From contig CAZFQG010000035.1 of the NCBI GenBank assembly GCA_964520785.1, positions 1-39,540 of the forward strand: a stretch of 39,540 nucleotides of DNA. The letters are read 5' to 3'. Each line of letters opens with the position of its first letter. The stretch's first letter is position 1. Below, piece after piece: positions 24,565-33,539 of this stretch. Under the pieces are notes generated by a model. The model saw nothing but the letters and a program-made list of their open reading frames with translations, was not told the DNA's origin and did not search any database. The DNA is from CAZFQG01 sp964520785 (GTDB lineage: Bacteria; Planctomycetota; Planctomycetia; Pirellulales; Thermoguttaceae). A program made the position numbers and the translations under genes.

Positions 24565-25536
24565 CTACGACACACGAAACGGACGGGGCAAGTTCTCCGT
24601 GGTACTCCTCGATGGTTGTGCTGGGGGGTCGGCGTACTTCGCCAGGACTGCGCCGACCGAGGAAAACCGAAAACTCGCGAGAAGCCGCTCGAGCCGGGCC
24701 TCGGTCTTACGCAAATTCACCCGATGCCGAAACCGGCTGGCGAGACCGATTCCCCGAACACGTGGTTGTCCGGGATCGATTTCCCAGGGATGCATGTAGA
24801 ACATGAACGGCCGCCGCTCGACGTCGTTGATCCGGCTCAGACAGGCCCTGGTCCACCAAAACGGGTATAACCGGAAATACCCGCCCCCTCCGACGGGCAG
24901 ATTCATTTTGCCCAGGCGACGGACCGTGGGTGGGAACTCCCAGAGCGATCCGGAGGGAGTTTCGATACGATGAATAAACCGCGACGCGCCCGGAATGCCA
25001 TAACGGTCGTGGTGGATGGGAAAGACGCTGCTGTCGACTTCGAAGCCTTCCTCGACGAGGATTTCGTGCGCCCAGGGGGTTTCTCGGGTGATGGAGAAAC
25101 TGGGCGCGCGAAACGCGTTGACCGGCTGGCCGGAAAGGTCTTGGAGGAGGCCCCGCGCGCGGCGGATATCCTCGCGGAAAAGGGTTGCCGATTGCGAATA
25201 GACGAGCCGGTGCCAATACCCGTGCGAGGCGACCTCGTGTCCGGCGAGGGCGATTTCGCGGACGAGGTCGGGCCGGCGGTCGGCGACCCAGCCAAGGACG
25301 AAGAAGGTCGCCATCACGTCATGCCGCGCGAGCCGGTCCAGAATGCGACGGGTATTCCGCTCGACGCGGAGTTCCCAATTCTCCCAATCGTCCCGGAGAA
25401 TACGTCTTTCGAAGGCACTCACCTGGAAATAATCTTCAACGTCGACCGTGAAGGCGTTGACGAGTGGTCCTTCCTCCGCGGTCGCGGAGGGCTTCGCCGA
25501 GATATCGAGTTGTCGAGAGTGCAAAGCGCGAATCAT
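24565..25536 (-). CDS. XrtA-type PEP-CTERM-locus polysaccharide deacetylase (TIGR03006-like)
   Basis: A 323-residue CE4 enzyme. Near the N-terminus is FTVDVEDYFQVSAFE (Asp32 and Asp35 region; the VDVEDYF form is typical of the exosortase-associated deacetylases), then ATFFVLGW and EVASHGYWH (His105, His109 metal ligands), FRAPSFS, and a C-terminal FYMHPWEIDPGQPR, the mark of the DUF3473 tail. It should de-N-acetylate the polymer or repeat unit. The ATG at 25536 is preferred because AGGTGAG lies 7-8 nt before it; the longer frame starts with a TTG that overlaps the upstream sugar-transferase stop. Family-specific motifs make this one of the firmest calls in the locus. Confidence 0.93.
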   Translation of the reverse strand: MIRALHSRQLDISAKPSATAEEGPLVNAFTVDVEDYFQVSAFERRILRDDWENWELRVERNTRRILDRLARHDVMATFFVLGWVADRRPDLVREIALAGHEVASHGYWHRLVYSQSATLFREDIRRARGLLQDLSGQPVNAFRAPSFSITRETPWAHEILVEEGFEVDSSVFPIHHDRYGIPGASRFIHRIETPSGSLWEFPPTVRRLGKMNLPVGGGGYFRLYPFWWTRACLSRINDVERRPFMFYMHPWEIDPGQPRVRGIGLASRFRHRVNLRKTEARLERLLASFRFSSVGAVLAKYADPPAQPSRSTTENLPRPFRVS

Positions 25537-25571
25537 CTCTCTTCTCACCTGGCCGCACACCGGATGTGGAT

Positions 25572-26480
25572 TCAATACTTTGCGCCGCCGGACGGGTAGT
25601 CCGAACTATCGGCGTGGACGGTTCCTTCGGGAAGCGATAGGAGGAGCCTCCCTCCCTTATCCGACGAATGCTTCTTGGTGTCCGTGATATGCACGAATAC
25701 CGTGTCGTCGAACTCGGGTTCGCGTTTCAGGCCGAAGGCCGGCAAGAGCACCCGCTCGGAGAACTTCACCAGGCGGCAGGAAGTGCAGAGGATGATGGAG
25801 AGGTCCATCCAAATGCCGGCGGTTTCGATGTATTCCAGGTCCAGGACGAGCTTCCGGCGGACGCACTCGACGTTCGTGTCCGGCGGCAGATTCAATTGGG
25901 CCAGGCCGGTGATGCCCGGCAGGACCTCGAGCCGCCGCATATAACCGGGGATCTTCTTCCGCAATTCCTCGACGAACTCCGGGCGTTCCGGCCGGGGACC
26001 GACCAGGGCCATTTCTCCCTTGAGGACGTTGATTAACTGGGGCAGTTCGTCCAGATGGAACTTGCGGAGGAAACGGCCGAGGAAGGTTACGCGGTTGTCC
26101 TTTCGCGCGGCCCATTTCGGCCCGTCCTTTTCCGCGTCTTGAACCATGCTCCGCAGTTTGTATAACTCGAACGATTTCCCGTGCTTTCCGACGCGGGTCT
26201 GCCGGTAGATGGCGGGTCCTCGCGACGTCAGGCGTACCAAAACCCCCAGAAACACCATCAGCGGAAATCCCGGAAGAAGGAATAGAAGGGCCAGGCCGCG
26301 CTGGAACAGGATTCTGGGGAACGACTCGGTCGTCGTCTCGTCGAATTCCATCCGCTTGTGCGTACCGTTGCGAGGCGTCGTCTCGTCCCCCGCGGGGACC
26401 GCCGGACGGCGATCTCGACCTCGCTTTAGCGTGTTCAGGTGATTCAAGGATGTCTGGCGTGGTTTTCTTGGCATGTGCAT
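25572..26480 (-). CDS. Initiating sugar-1-phosphate transferase (bacterial sugar transferase, PEP-CTERM type)
   Basis: A protein of about 302 residues that starts repeat-unit synthesis by moving a sugar phosphate onto undecaprenyl phosphate. One hydrophobic hairpin (FQRGLALLFLLPGFPLMVFL) precedes the catalytic domain, which has GPAIYRQTRVGKHGKSFELYKLRSM, FLGRFLRKFHLDELPQLINV, and LVGPRPERPEFVEEL, then LPGITGLAQLN, as in polyprenyl phosphosugar transferases (each cited in parts). It lacks the four-helix/Rossmann N-terminus of WbaP-type proteins, so it is a monotopic, PglC-like form. The start is uncertain: ATG at 26480 (GGAAA about 7 nt before it) is used; ATGs at 26474 and 26351 are possible and give slightly shorter N-termini. 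It is upstream of the deacetylase. Confidence 0.87.
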   Translation of the reverse strand: MHMPRKPRQTSLNHLNTLKRGRDRRPAVPAGDETTPRNGTHKRMEFDETTTESFPRILFQRGLALLFLLPGFPLMVFLGVLVRLTSRGPAIYRQTRVGKHGKSFELYKLRSMVQDAEKDGPKWAARKDNRVTFLGRFLRKFHLDELPQLINVLKGEMALVGPRPERPEFVEELRKKIPGYMRRLEVLPGITGLAQLNLPPDTNVECVRRKLVLDLEYIETAGIWMDLSIILCTSCRLVKFSERVLLPAFGLKREPEFDDTVFVHITDTKKHSSDKGGRLLLSLPEGTVHADSSDYPSGGAKY

Positions 26481-26634
26481 TATCGTTTCCGCAATTGCTC
26501 CTTTCGGCGGGAGATTGCCTCCCGCTCCCTTCACCCGGCCGGTACGTGGCGACCGAGTCGTTTCTCGAGGGTTACACTGACGGGTTTTAACAAACGGAAC
26601 TTTTCTAGTGGCGGTACTCCGTATCCTAAAAGAA

Positions 26635-27441
26635 TCACGATCCACTCTTCGTCGGATCGACCAGGTACTCCGTTACTTCGGGGAGAAACACCTTTAAGAA
26701 CTCGCCGCACGCGTCGGTGTACTTCGGGTCGGTGACTTCCCGATCACCGGCATAGCCGGCGAGTTGAATCTTGTATAAATAGGGAAATCGGGCAAACGCG
26801 TATCGCGCGTCGGCCGCGGCGCTCCAGCCGCTTCCAGTACTCCATCCGTAGTAGACTTGCAACCGGTCGCCTTCAAGCTTTCGGGACTTGAAGCGGAGAC
26901 TCCACAACCGGTCGTCCGATTGGGGGCTTCCGACCGGAACGGCGGCCCGCTTCGTGTCTTGCTGGTACGTTCGGCTGGAAAAACAGATTTCCGGAGAGTG
27001 GACGGCGATGGGGCCGGTCGGCCCGACGAGAATCGTCACGGTGACCTGCTCGCCGGTCCGTTCGTGCGTGTAACGGCGAAAGAGGTACCCCGCCGGCTCC
27101 AGTTGAAGAATCTCCTCGTCGGAGAGGGTCATATCCTTCTCCGCGACCCAGTCGCCGCACTGGAGTGGAAACTGGGCGAGCCGCTCTCCCGCGCGGATGA
27201 GTTCCTCGGGGGGGCCCCACCGGTGTGCCAGGCGGCCCTGCATTGCGCCGGAAAAGGCCGTCAGGCCAATCACGATGAACAGCCCCAGGATTAGCGTTTT
27301 CCAGGGAGTTTCGCGGACACGCCCGGCTGATCCGGCGGGGCATCCTTCGCGGGACATTTCCCCCGATTGGTCCGCGCGATCGCAAACGTCCGTTGACGGG
27401 TTCTTGGTCACTTTCGTTCTTTCTTCTCGGATTTCTTCCAT
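26635..27441 (-). CDS. epsI: EpsI (DUF3485) exosortase-associated periplasmic protein
   Basis: A 268-residue protein with a cytoplasmic N-terminus of about 47 residues, one membrane helix (residues 48-66, LILGLFIVIGLTAFSGA region) and a periplasmic domain. This carries FPLQCGDWVAE and GPIAVHSPEICFSS (Cys153), the conserved Cys-containing motif of EpsI. EpsI proteins accompany exosortases, either fused to them or as separate genes as here, and are needed for exopolysaccharide production in characterised systems; their exact activity is not settled. Start at 27441 is 6 nt after the stop of the TPR gene. A later ATG at residue 29 would still keep the membrane helix. Confidence 0.87.
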   Translation of the reverse strand: MEEIREERTKVTKNPSTDVCDRADQSGEMSREGCPAGSAGRVRETPWKTLILGLFIVIGLTAFSGAMQGRLAHRWGPPEELIRAGERLAQFPLQCGDWVAEKDMTLSDEEILQLEPAGYLFRRYTHERTGEQVTVTILVGPTGPIAVHSPEICFSSRTYQQDTKRAAVPVGSPQSDDRLWSLRFKSRKLEGDRLQVYYGWSTGSGWSAAADARYAFARFPYLYKIQLAGYAGDREVTDPKYTDACGEFLKVFLPEVTEYLVDPTKSGS

Positions 27442-27447
27442 GGGACG

Positions 27448-30400
27448 TTATTGGAGTGCTTCTTCGAGTTCGCTCTTGAGATCGATGTCGTGTTTCTGCA
27501 ATTCCGCCTCGGCGAGCCCTCGCTCTTGGGCCAGCTTGAAACTCTCTTCGGCCCGGCCTCGTTCGCCGGTCCGCAGGTAGGCGACCGCGGCGTGGAGCAG
27601 ATGCACCGGATCGGCTTCTTCCGGGGCAATCGCCTTTTCCAGCCACTGCAGGGCCTGGTCGTTTCGGCCCATGGCCAGCAGAATGGTTCCCTTCGTATCC
27701 AAAACGGCCGGGATCGCGCGGTTTCCGAACAGGGCCAAGGCCTTATCGACGTGTTTGAGGGCTTCCTCTTGACGCTGTGGCTTGTAGGTGAGGAGGGCGG
27801 CCAGATTGTTCAGTGTCGCCGGTTGGTTCGGGGCGATGGTCAGCACCTTTTCGTACAGGGCGATCGCGTCGTCCCCCCGGTCCTGGCGGATTCGCGTCGC
27901 CGCCGCCTCCAGCAGAAGTCGGACATCATTCGGGAATGACTCCACCGCCTTGGCAAGGAACGGATCGACGTCGGGGCTCGCCTTCAACTCGTCCACCGGC
28001 ATTCCGCTAATGACCTGGAAGACGGCCATCGCGGCGGCTTGCGTAGATCGCGTATTGAACAGGTCGATCGCCGAGGAAAGGGCCTCGCCGGACTTCTTCT
28101 GAGCACTCAAGGCGGCACTCAAGGCCGACTTGGCCGCGGGGTCCAGCTCGACGGCGCGGCGGAACAGGGCCTCCGCCTGCTCGAACCGCCCAATTCCCAT
28201 GCAATCGGCACCGAGCGAAACCAACGCGGCGGCCCGTCTGCGCGGGTCCTCCCCCGCGTCCTCCAAGAGCGTGGTTTCACGGTCTTGAAGCGCCTGGTCG
28301 ATCTCGTCGCTCCGCTCGAGGGCGTTCCAGCAGGCAAGCTTGAGCGAAAACGCCCTTGGGCTGGGGGACGATTGCTCCAACTGCTCCGCCAGGAGGAGCG
28401 CCTCCTCCGCTTTTTCTCGTCTTAAGAGGAACTCCGCCAGGGCCCCCAGGGCCGCCGGCCGCGACTCGGACACCGTGACCGCCTGGCCGTACATTTGGCG
28501 GGCGGACTCCATTTCCCCTTCGCTCTCCAGGATTTCGGCCACGGCGAGACAGTCCACCATGGCTCCCGGTTCTTCCCTCGCCGCCAATTCCCGCAGAAGC
28601 GCCTTGGCCTCGGCCGCCCGCTCGGGGCCCTGCCGCAGCAATACCTGAGCCAGGGTCCTGCGGACCGGCAGCGACTGGGGATCTGCTTCGCGAGCGGATT
28701 CCAGGAGCGCTTCCGCCGCGGTGAGCGATTCCGCGTCGCCACGGTTAAGCAGTGTCGAGACCACTTCCAATTGGTCGTCCGGTCCTTCGGCCGCTTTCAG
28801 GGCGGCTTCGCGGTACTCGCTCGCCTTTTCCTCATCGCCGAGTCGCGCGTAGGCGTTCATGAACGCGCGGGCCTTGACGAATTCTCGCAACTTAGTCACC
28901 GTCTCGAGGCTGTCGAGAATCCGCCGGGCTTCCTCGCGCCGGCCTTGACTCAAGTACAGCTCGAGGAGCCCCATCTTGGAACGGTAATCGTCCGGGTCGC
29001 GCGCGAGGACGCGATTGAGAAACTGCTCCGCCTCCTTCGCGCCGGCCGTGGTACCGCGGGTGGCGAGAAAGACCGCCAGCCGCCGTTGGGCGGCCGACTT
29101 CGCGGCGCCTTCGCCGGCCTCCGCCGCGGCGCGAAAGTGTTTTTCCGCCTCGTCCGGCTCGCCGAGCAACTCATATGCCTCTCCGAGGAGGAGCTGGCGA
29201 TCCAGCGTCTGAATTCCGTCGAACCGGGCGACCGCCTGGAGGAACCGGCGTGCCTCGTCGGTCCCCCGAGTCTCCAGGGTTTGGCGGAAGAGGGCCAAGA
29301 GGAGCGCCCTTTCGCCCTCCCCCGATTCACCTTCCATTTCCTCGCGGTCTCCCTCCGGCTTCGGCAAAGCCTCGTTGAGGGCCGTCACCAGAGGTTCGAT
29401 TTCCGACATCCGGTCTTCGTCGAGAAGGATCCCGAGTGTTCCCGCGCGGGCCTGCATCAGCAACCGGACGGTGGCGGCTTGAAGCAGGGGATTCTCTCCC
29501 CCGAATTCCACCGCCTTGGCGTAGTATCTCAACCCGGCCTCGGCATCCCGGGCGGTGTTTTCGTATGCCGTTTCCGCTCCAGCCGTATCTCCGGACTGCT
29601 CCAGCCGCCGTCCTTCCTCCAAATGGAGCGCCGCTCGCCGCGCATGGAGCCGGACCGCCAGAAGCTGAAGCGGTGCCCATTCCAGACGGACGGTTTCGAT
29701 CTTGGCGAAGAGTTCAAAGGCTTCGTCGAGCGACTGCGTGGCCGTCTCCCCCTCATCTCGGAGCAACCGCTGCGCCCGGTAATAGCACCAGAAGAACCCG
29801 TCCTCCCCCTCGATTTCGCGAAGTTCTGTCTCCCACGACTCCATTTCCGCGAAATCCCCGTCGCGGAGGGCGAATTCGAGGAGTTGGACCACCGGTTGCA
29901 CCTGACGGGGCGCCTGCTCGTGCATCTCCAAGAGGGCCTTCCTGGCCGCGTCGCGGTCCCCGGCAAGCATGTCGATGATACGAATCTGGGTACGGAGGAC
30001 CTGGGCGGTTTGTTCGTCCGCGTCTTCGAGCGCGTCTTGGAGGACCTTCCGGCCCGCCTCGGGTCCGCCGCGGCTCGCTGCCAGTTGGGCGTCGACCAGC
30101 GCGGTAAACGCCCTGTTGTCCGCCCGGGCCTTGGCCAGGGCAACGAGGCGATTGGCTTCTTCGCGGTCTGCGAGAATCTCGTACACGATCGCGAATTCCC
30201 GGAGTGCCACGGCATTGTCGGAGTAGTCCTCCTCGGCTTGCCGCAGCCGGTCGACAACCGCCTTCTTGGTCTCCTCGGAGGCGTCCGCCAGGGGCTTCCC
30301 TCGTGATAGGACCTCCACCTCCAAGAGGACCACGCGATAGGAGTCGTTCCAACCAGTCAGATCACTCTGTTTCAACCTGTTCAGCGTTGCTTCGACGGTC

Positions 30401-32418
30401 GACCAGTCTCTCTTCGCCTCCGGTTTGGCCCGCTCGCGCCTGGCCTGCAACTGTGCCAGCTCGAACAGCAGCCGTGGCGGAACCTTGACGTCCGTTTGGC
30501 GGACCAGCGACTCCACGGCGCCGATGGCTTCGGCGGTCTCACCTTCGTCGGCTTCCCCCTCGGCCAACCGGACTTGTGCGCCGAGGAATCCGATGAGCAC
30601 ATCGAATCTTTCGGCGGTTTCCCCAAGTTCCTCGCGACGCTCGCGCAGGGTCTTTTCAAGGGTTTCAAGCCGTTCTCCCATCCTCTCACCGGGTCGATAG
30701 AAGCCCTCGATCGCCTTGGAAAGACGCTCGAGGGATTCCTCCGGTTTCCCGGCCTTCAGCCATGCATTGGCGGCAAGAATGGACGCCGCCTTCGAACGAA
30801 TCGCAAGATCAGTATCCCGGGCCAGCGCGTCATAGCTCTGCGCGGCCTGGGCGTAGGCCTGTTGAACGGAAGCCGCTTCCGAAACCGTCCCTGCAGTCCC
30901 TTCCGAACCGCCGGAGGCGATCCTTCCCATGTAAGCATCCCCCAGGCCGATCCGCAGTCTTTCCCGTTGAGGCGGTGTCAGGTCGCCTGATTCGGCGAGC
31001 CGATCGATACGGACGTACAAATCGATCGCTTCGTCGAATTTACCGCGTGCCGCGTGATAGGCCGCCGTGAGGAGGTCGCGTTCGGTTTGGGACTGCTGTG
31101 CTTGTCTGGCAGTCTGCCCTGAGCCGCGCATCCGTTCCAGTAAGTCCCGTCCCAGTAAGTCCCGGAAACGGGCCACCGCCTTGGCCGTTTCCTCGCTCCG
31201 CGGGGCATGTTCGATGAGCGTGGACGCAACCGAGTGGGCGAGGGCGGGATTCGCATTCTCTCCTTGCCTGTTCAGACAGGCTTCCCAGGTGCGGACGGCC
31301 GCCTCCCAGTCTCCTTCGGCCAACCGGATTCGTCCAAGCAATTCCGCGGCGGAGACATTGGTAGGGCTCTCTTTAAGAATTCTCTCGCAATAAGCCGCCC
31401 CCTCGGCCAAGGCCTTCTGGCTCGCGGCTTCGCTCCGTTGCCGCGACGACGCCAGATGCCTCTCGTATGCCTCGCCCGCCAGCCGGATAAGCACTCGCGG
31501 ATCGTCTCCGGCAAGCTGCTCGGCCTTCTCGAGGTCCGCCGTCGCGTCTTGCCCCCTATTGAACTGGCGGAGATAGTCGTATCGCAGCAAAAGCCCGCCC
31601 AGGGGGTCTTCCTTCCGCTCGGGGTCGTCGTCCCAATGGGCGACGACGTCGTCCATGCGTCGGTCGGCCTCTATGTCGCGTTCTTGGGGCGGTTTCGCCA
31701 GCCATGCCTCGTCCAACAGGTCTCCGGCGACGTCTTTCGGCCGGCTTGGGGCACGCAGTATCCGCGCGAGGGCCCCGCTCAACTCCGGATCGTACGGGTT
31801 TCGCTCCAGCGCCGCCTCGAAAAGCCCGCTCATCGCCGAGACATCTCCGAGCCCCGGAATCGGCGCGCACGTTTCCTTGATCGACGCGCGCAGGTCCTCC
31901 ACCACCCGCGTGCCAGTTTCATACTGCGCGATCAACGCCAGGGCGAACCACTTGAGTCCGGCAGCGCTTTCCGGATCGTTCTTCAGCAGTTCCTCCGCCT
32001 GTTTCCCGGCGTCCGTGAAACGTCTTCTCGCCAGCAACAGCTCTGCGCGGCGTGCCCGAAGACGCGGCGTTTCCTCGTCGTCGGCGACGCTTAGTGCCTG
32101 GTCGTACAGTCGAATCGCCCGATCCGTCGTCTGGGTCGAGCCGATTCCCTTGTCGTACGTCTCGGCCAACTGAACGGCAATCTGCGTGTTTTCCGGGTTT
32201 TTCTGCAGATACTGGTAGAGGTATTCGGCCGCCTTGGCGAATTCCCCCTGCTCCTCCAATTCCGCCGCCCGTTCCAGCAATGCCGATTCCAATCGCCGGT
32301 CCTGAAACGCATACCACGCTACGGCCACCGCCGCCAAAACGACGAAGGGGAGGCCCGTCGCGATCAGGAAGCGGTAGTTGGGCAGGAGCCGTTTGTGTTC
32401 GGGCTTGTGTTTCGCCAT
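27448..32418 (-). CDS. Giant membrane-anchored TPR protein (1656 aa)
   Basis: At 1656 residues this is the largest gene here. It has a short basic N-terminus and one membrane helix (about residues 17-37, IATGLPFVVLAAVAVAWYAF), so the rest should be periplasmic. From about residue 45 it is almost continuous helical TPR-like repeats, for example AAELEEQGEFAKAAEYLYQ, then FEQAEALFRRAVELDP and ALKHVDKALALFG at the C-terminus. It is very rich in Glu, Ala, Leu and Arg. TPR proteins of exosortase loci (PrsT-like) are usually lipoproteins and about half this size; this one has no lipobox. It may scaffold the polymer export complex, like PelB or AlgK (inference). The position between BY-kinase and epsI supports a role in export. 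The start ATG is 68 nt after the kinase stop. Confidence 0.85.
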   Translation of the reverse strand: MAKHKPEHKRLLPNYRFLIATGLPFVVLAAVAVAWYAFQDRRLESALLERAAELEEQGEFAKAAEYLYQYLQKNPENTQIAVQLAETYDKGIGSTQTTDRAIRLYDQALSVADDEETPRLRARRAELLLARRRFTDAGKQAEELLKNDPESAAGLKWFALALIAQYETGTRVVEDLRASIKETCAPIPGLGDVSAMSGLFEAALERNPYDPELSGALARILRAPSRPKDVAGDLLDEAWLAKPPQERDIEADRRMDDVVAHWDDDPERKEDPLGGLLLRYDYLRQFNRGQDATADLEKAEQLAGDDPRVLIRLAGEAYERHLASSRQRSEAASQKALAEGAAYCERILKESPTNVSAAELLGRIRLAEGDWEAAVRTWEACLNRQGENANPALAHSVASTLIEHAPRSEETAKAVARFRDLLGRDLLERMRGSGQTARQAQQSQTERDLLTAAYHAARGKFDEAIDLYVRIDRLAESGDLTPPQRERLRIGLGDAYMGRIASGGSEGTAGTVSEAASVQQAYAQAAQSYDALARDTDLAIRSKAASILAANAWLKAGKPEESLERLSKAIEGFYRPGERMGERLETLEKTLRERREELGETAERFDVLIGFLGAQVRLAEGEADEGETAEAIGAVESLVRQTDVKVPPRLLFELAQLQARRERAKPEAKRDWSTVEATLNRLKQSDLTGWNDSYRVVLLEVEVLSRGKPLADASEETKKAVVDRLRQAEEDYSDNAVALREFAIVYEILADREEANRLVALAKARADNRAFTALVDAQLAASRGGPEAGRKVLQDALEDADEQTAQVLRTQIRIIDMLAGDRDAARKALLEMHEQAPRQVQPVVQLLEFALRDGDFAEMESWETELREIEGEDGFFWCYYRAQRLLRDEGETATQSLDEAFELFAKIETVRLEWAPLQLLAVRLHARRAALHLEEGRRLEQSGDTAGAETAYENTARDAEAGLRYYAKAVEFGGENPLLQAATVRLLMQARAGTLGILLDEDRMSEIEPLVTALNEALPKPEGDREEMEGESGEGERALLLALFRQTLETRGTDEARRFLQAVARFDGIQTLDRQLLLGEAYELLGEPDEAEKHFRAAAEAGEGAAKSAAQRRLAVFLATRGTTAGAKEAEQFLNRVLARDPDDYRSKMGLLELYLSQGRREEARRILDSLETVTKLREFVKARAFMNAYARLGDEEKASEYREAALKAAEGPDDQLEVVSTLLNRGDAESLTAAEALLESAREADPQSLPVRRTLAQVLLRQGPERAAEAKALLRELAAREEPGAMVDCLAVAEILESEGEMESARQMYGQAVTVSESRPAALGALAEFLLRREKAEEALLLAEQLEQSSPSPRAFSLKLACWNALERSDEIDQALQDRETTLLEDAGEDPRRRAAALVSLGADCMGIGRFEQAEALFRRAVELDPAAKSALSAALSAQKKSGEALSSAIDLFNTRSTQAAAMAVFQVISGMPVDELKASPDVDPFLAKAVESFPNDVRLLLEAAATRIRQDRGDDAIALYEKVLTIAPNQPATLNNLAALLTYKPQRQEEALKHVDKALALFGNRAIPAVLDTKGTILLAMGRNDQALQWLEKAIAPEEADPVHLLHAAVAYLRTGERGRAEESFKLAQERGLAEAELQKHDIDLKSELEEALQ

Positions 32419-32486
32419 CGTTGCTTTCGGGAGTCAAACCTGGTTTCGTGAAACTCGTTTTCGTGCCGCGTTTACCGGGGGGTCCA

Positions 32487-33524
32487 TCACGTTCTTTGGA
32501 CCGTTTCGTAGTAGGCGTACTCGCCGTAGCGCGACGTGTAGCTGTGGTAAGGAACGCCGTTGAGGACCGCGCCGACCGAGGGGCTGCCGACCATCGACAG
32601 CCGGTTGCAGGCCTCCTCGATCTGGTCGGAACGGCTGATATTGAGCATCGCGCAGACCAGCGAGGCGTCGGCGATCTTCGCCACCACCAGCGACTCGGCC
32701 GCCGCGAGGATCGGGGGGGTGTCCAGAAATACGAATTCATACCGCGACACGGCCCAGTCCAGAAACCGCGTGAGGTTCTCTTCGCTGAACAGGGAATGGG
32801 GGCTTTCCCTCAATTCCCCGGCGCACAAGACGTCGAAATTCTCCAGCGAGGTCTGATTCACGCAGTCCTCCGCGGCGGCGTCTCCCCGGAGAACGTCCGT
32901 CAATCCGGGACCGAGCGGCGCGTCGAAATACTTGTGCAGGTCCGGAAGCCGGGTGTCGCAGTCTACCAGCAGCACCCTTTTCTTCCGCGACCGGGCCGTG
33001 CTCATGGCCAGTTGCGAGCAGACGCTCGTTTTTCCCTCGTTGTTCACCGCGCTGGTCACGGCGAAGACCCTCGCATCCTTCCACTCTTCGGAAAGGATCA
33101 GCTTCGTCCGCAGGGCGTTGAAGCTCTCTTCGAAGAGATAGGCGCTGCGGCTACTGGGCCCCCGCGCCGCTCCGATTCGGCGCCGCGGCAATTCGGCGAT
33201 CTCGCCGACGACCGGCAGACGCGAGATCTGGTGCAGGGTTTCCACGCTGCGGATCCGGCGGCGGAGCAGTTCCAATAACACCGCGATTCCGAAAGGAAAC
33301 CCCATGCAACCGGCGACCGCGACGCCCACTTCCTTGATTGGATACGCGGTGACCGGCTGGGTGGGCACCTCGGCCCATTCCTGAACACGGATTCGTTGGG
33401 GTGCCTTCCGTTCCGTCTGCAGCTCGACCCGTCGCGCGGAGATTCGCCGCAGAACGTCCTCCTGCTGGGCGAGTTCCGCCTGCATGAACTGGATGGCCAA
33501 CTCGCCCGTATTGTCGGTCTGCAC
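32487..33524 (-). CDS. BY-kinase (CpsD/CapB-like tyrosine autokinase), with the end of a Wzz domain
   Basis: The 345-residue ORF has residues 1-62 as the C-terminal coiled coil and proline-rich junction of a Wzz/GumC domain, residues 66-86 as a membrane helix (the second Wzz helix), then the cytoplasmic kinase. The kinase has Walker A AVNNEGKTS (159-167), Walker A' VLLVDCD (184-190) and Walker B FVFLDTPP (264-271), ending in a tyrosine cluster (Tyr326, 329, 333, 336, 338, 339), the expected autophosphorylation site. It should control chain length and export with the Wzz protein. The first codon GTG at 33524 has AGGAA 9 nt before it, so restart of translation after the upstream TAA at 33540-33542 is possible. 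It is in the same reading frame as the Wzz gene. Confidence 0.88.
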   Translation of the reverse strand: MQTDNTGELAIQFMQAELAQQEDVLRRISARRVELQTERKAPQRIRVQEWAEVPTQPVTAYPIKEVGVAVAGCMGFPFGIAVLLELLRRRIRSVETLHQISRLPVVGEIAELPRRRIGAARGPSSRSAYLFEESFNALRTKLILSEEWKDARVFAVTSAVNNEGKTSVCSQLAMSTARSRKKRVLLVDCDTRLPDLHKYFDAPLGPGLTDVLRGDAAAEDCVNQTSLENFDVLCAGELRESPHSLFSEENLTRFLDWAVSRYEFVFLDTPPILAAAESLVVAKIADASLVCAMLNISRSDQIEEACNRLSMVGSPSVGAVLNGVPYHSYTSRYGEYAYYETVQRT

Positions 33525-33539
33525 GTTCGCGCGTTCCTG

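Noticed and set aside
28495..30306. Plus-strand 603-codon frame
   Set aside because: It is a complementary-frame shadow of the giant TPR gene, caused by its GC-rich codon bias.
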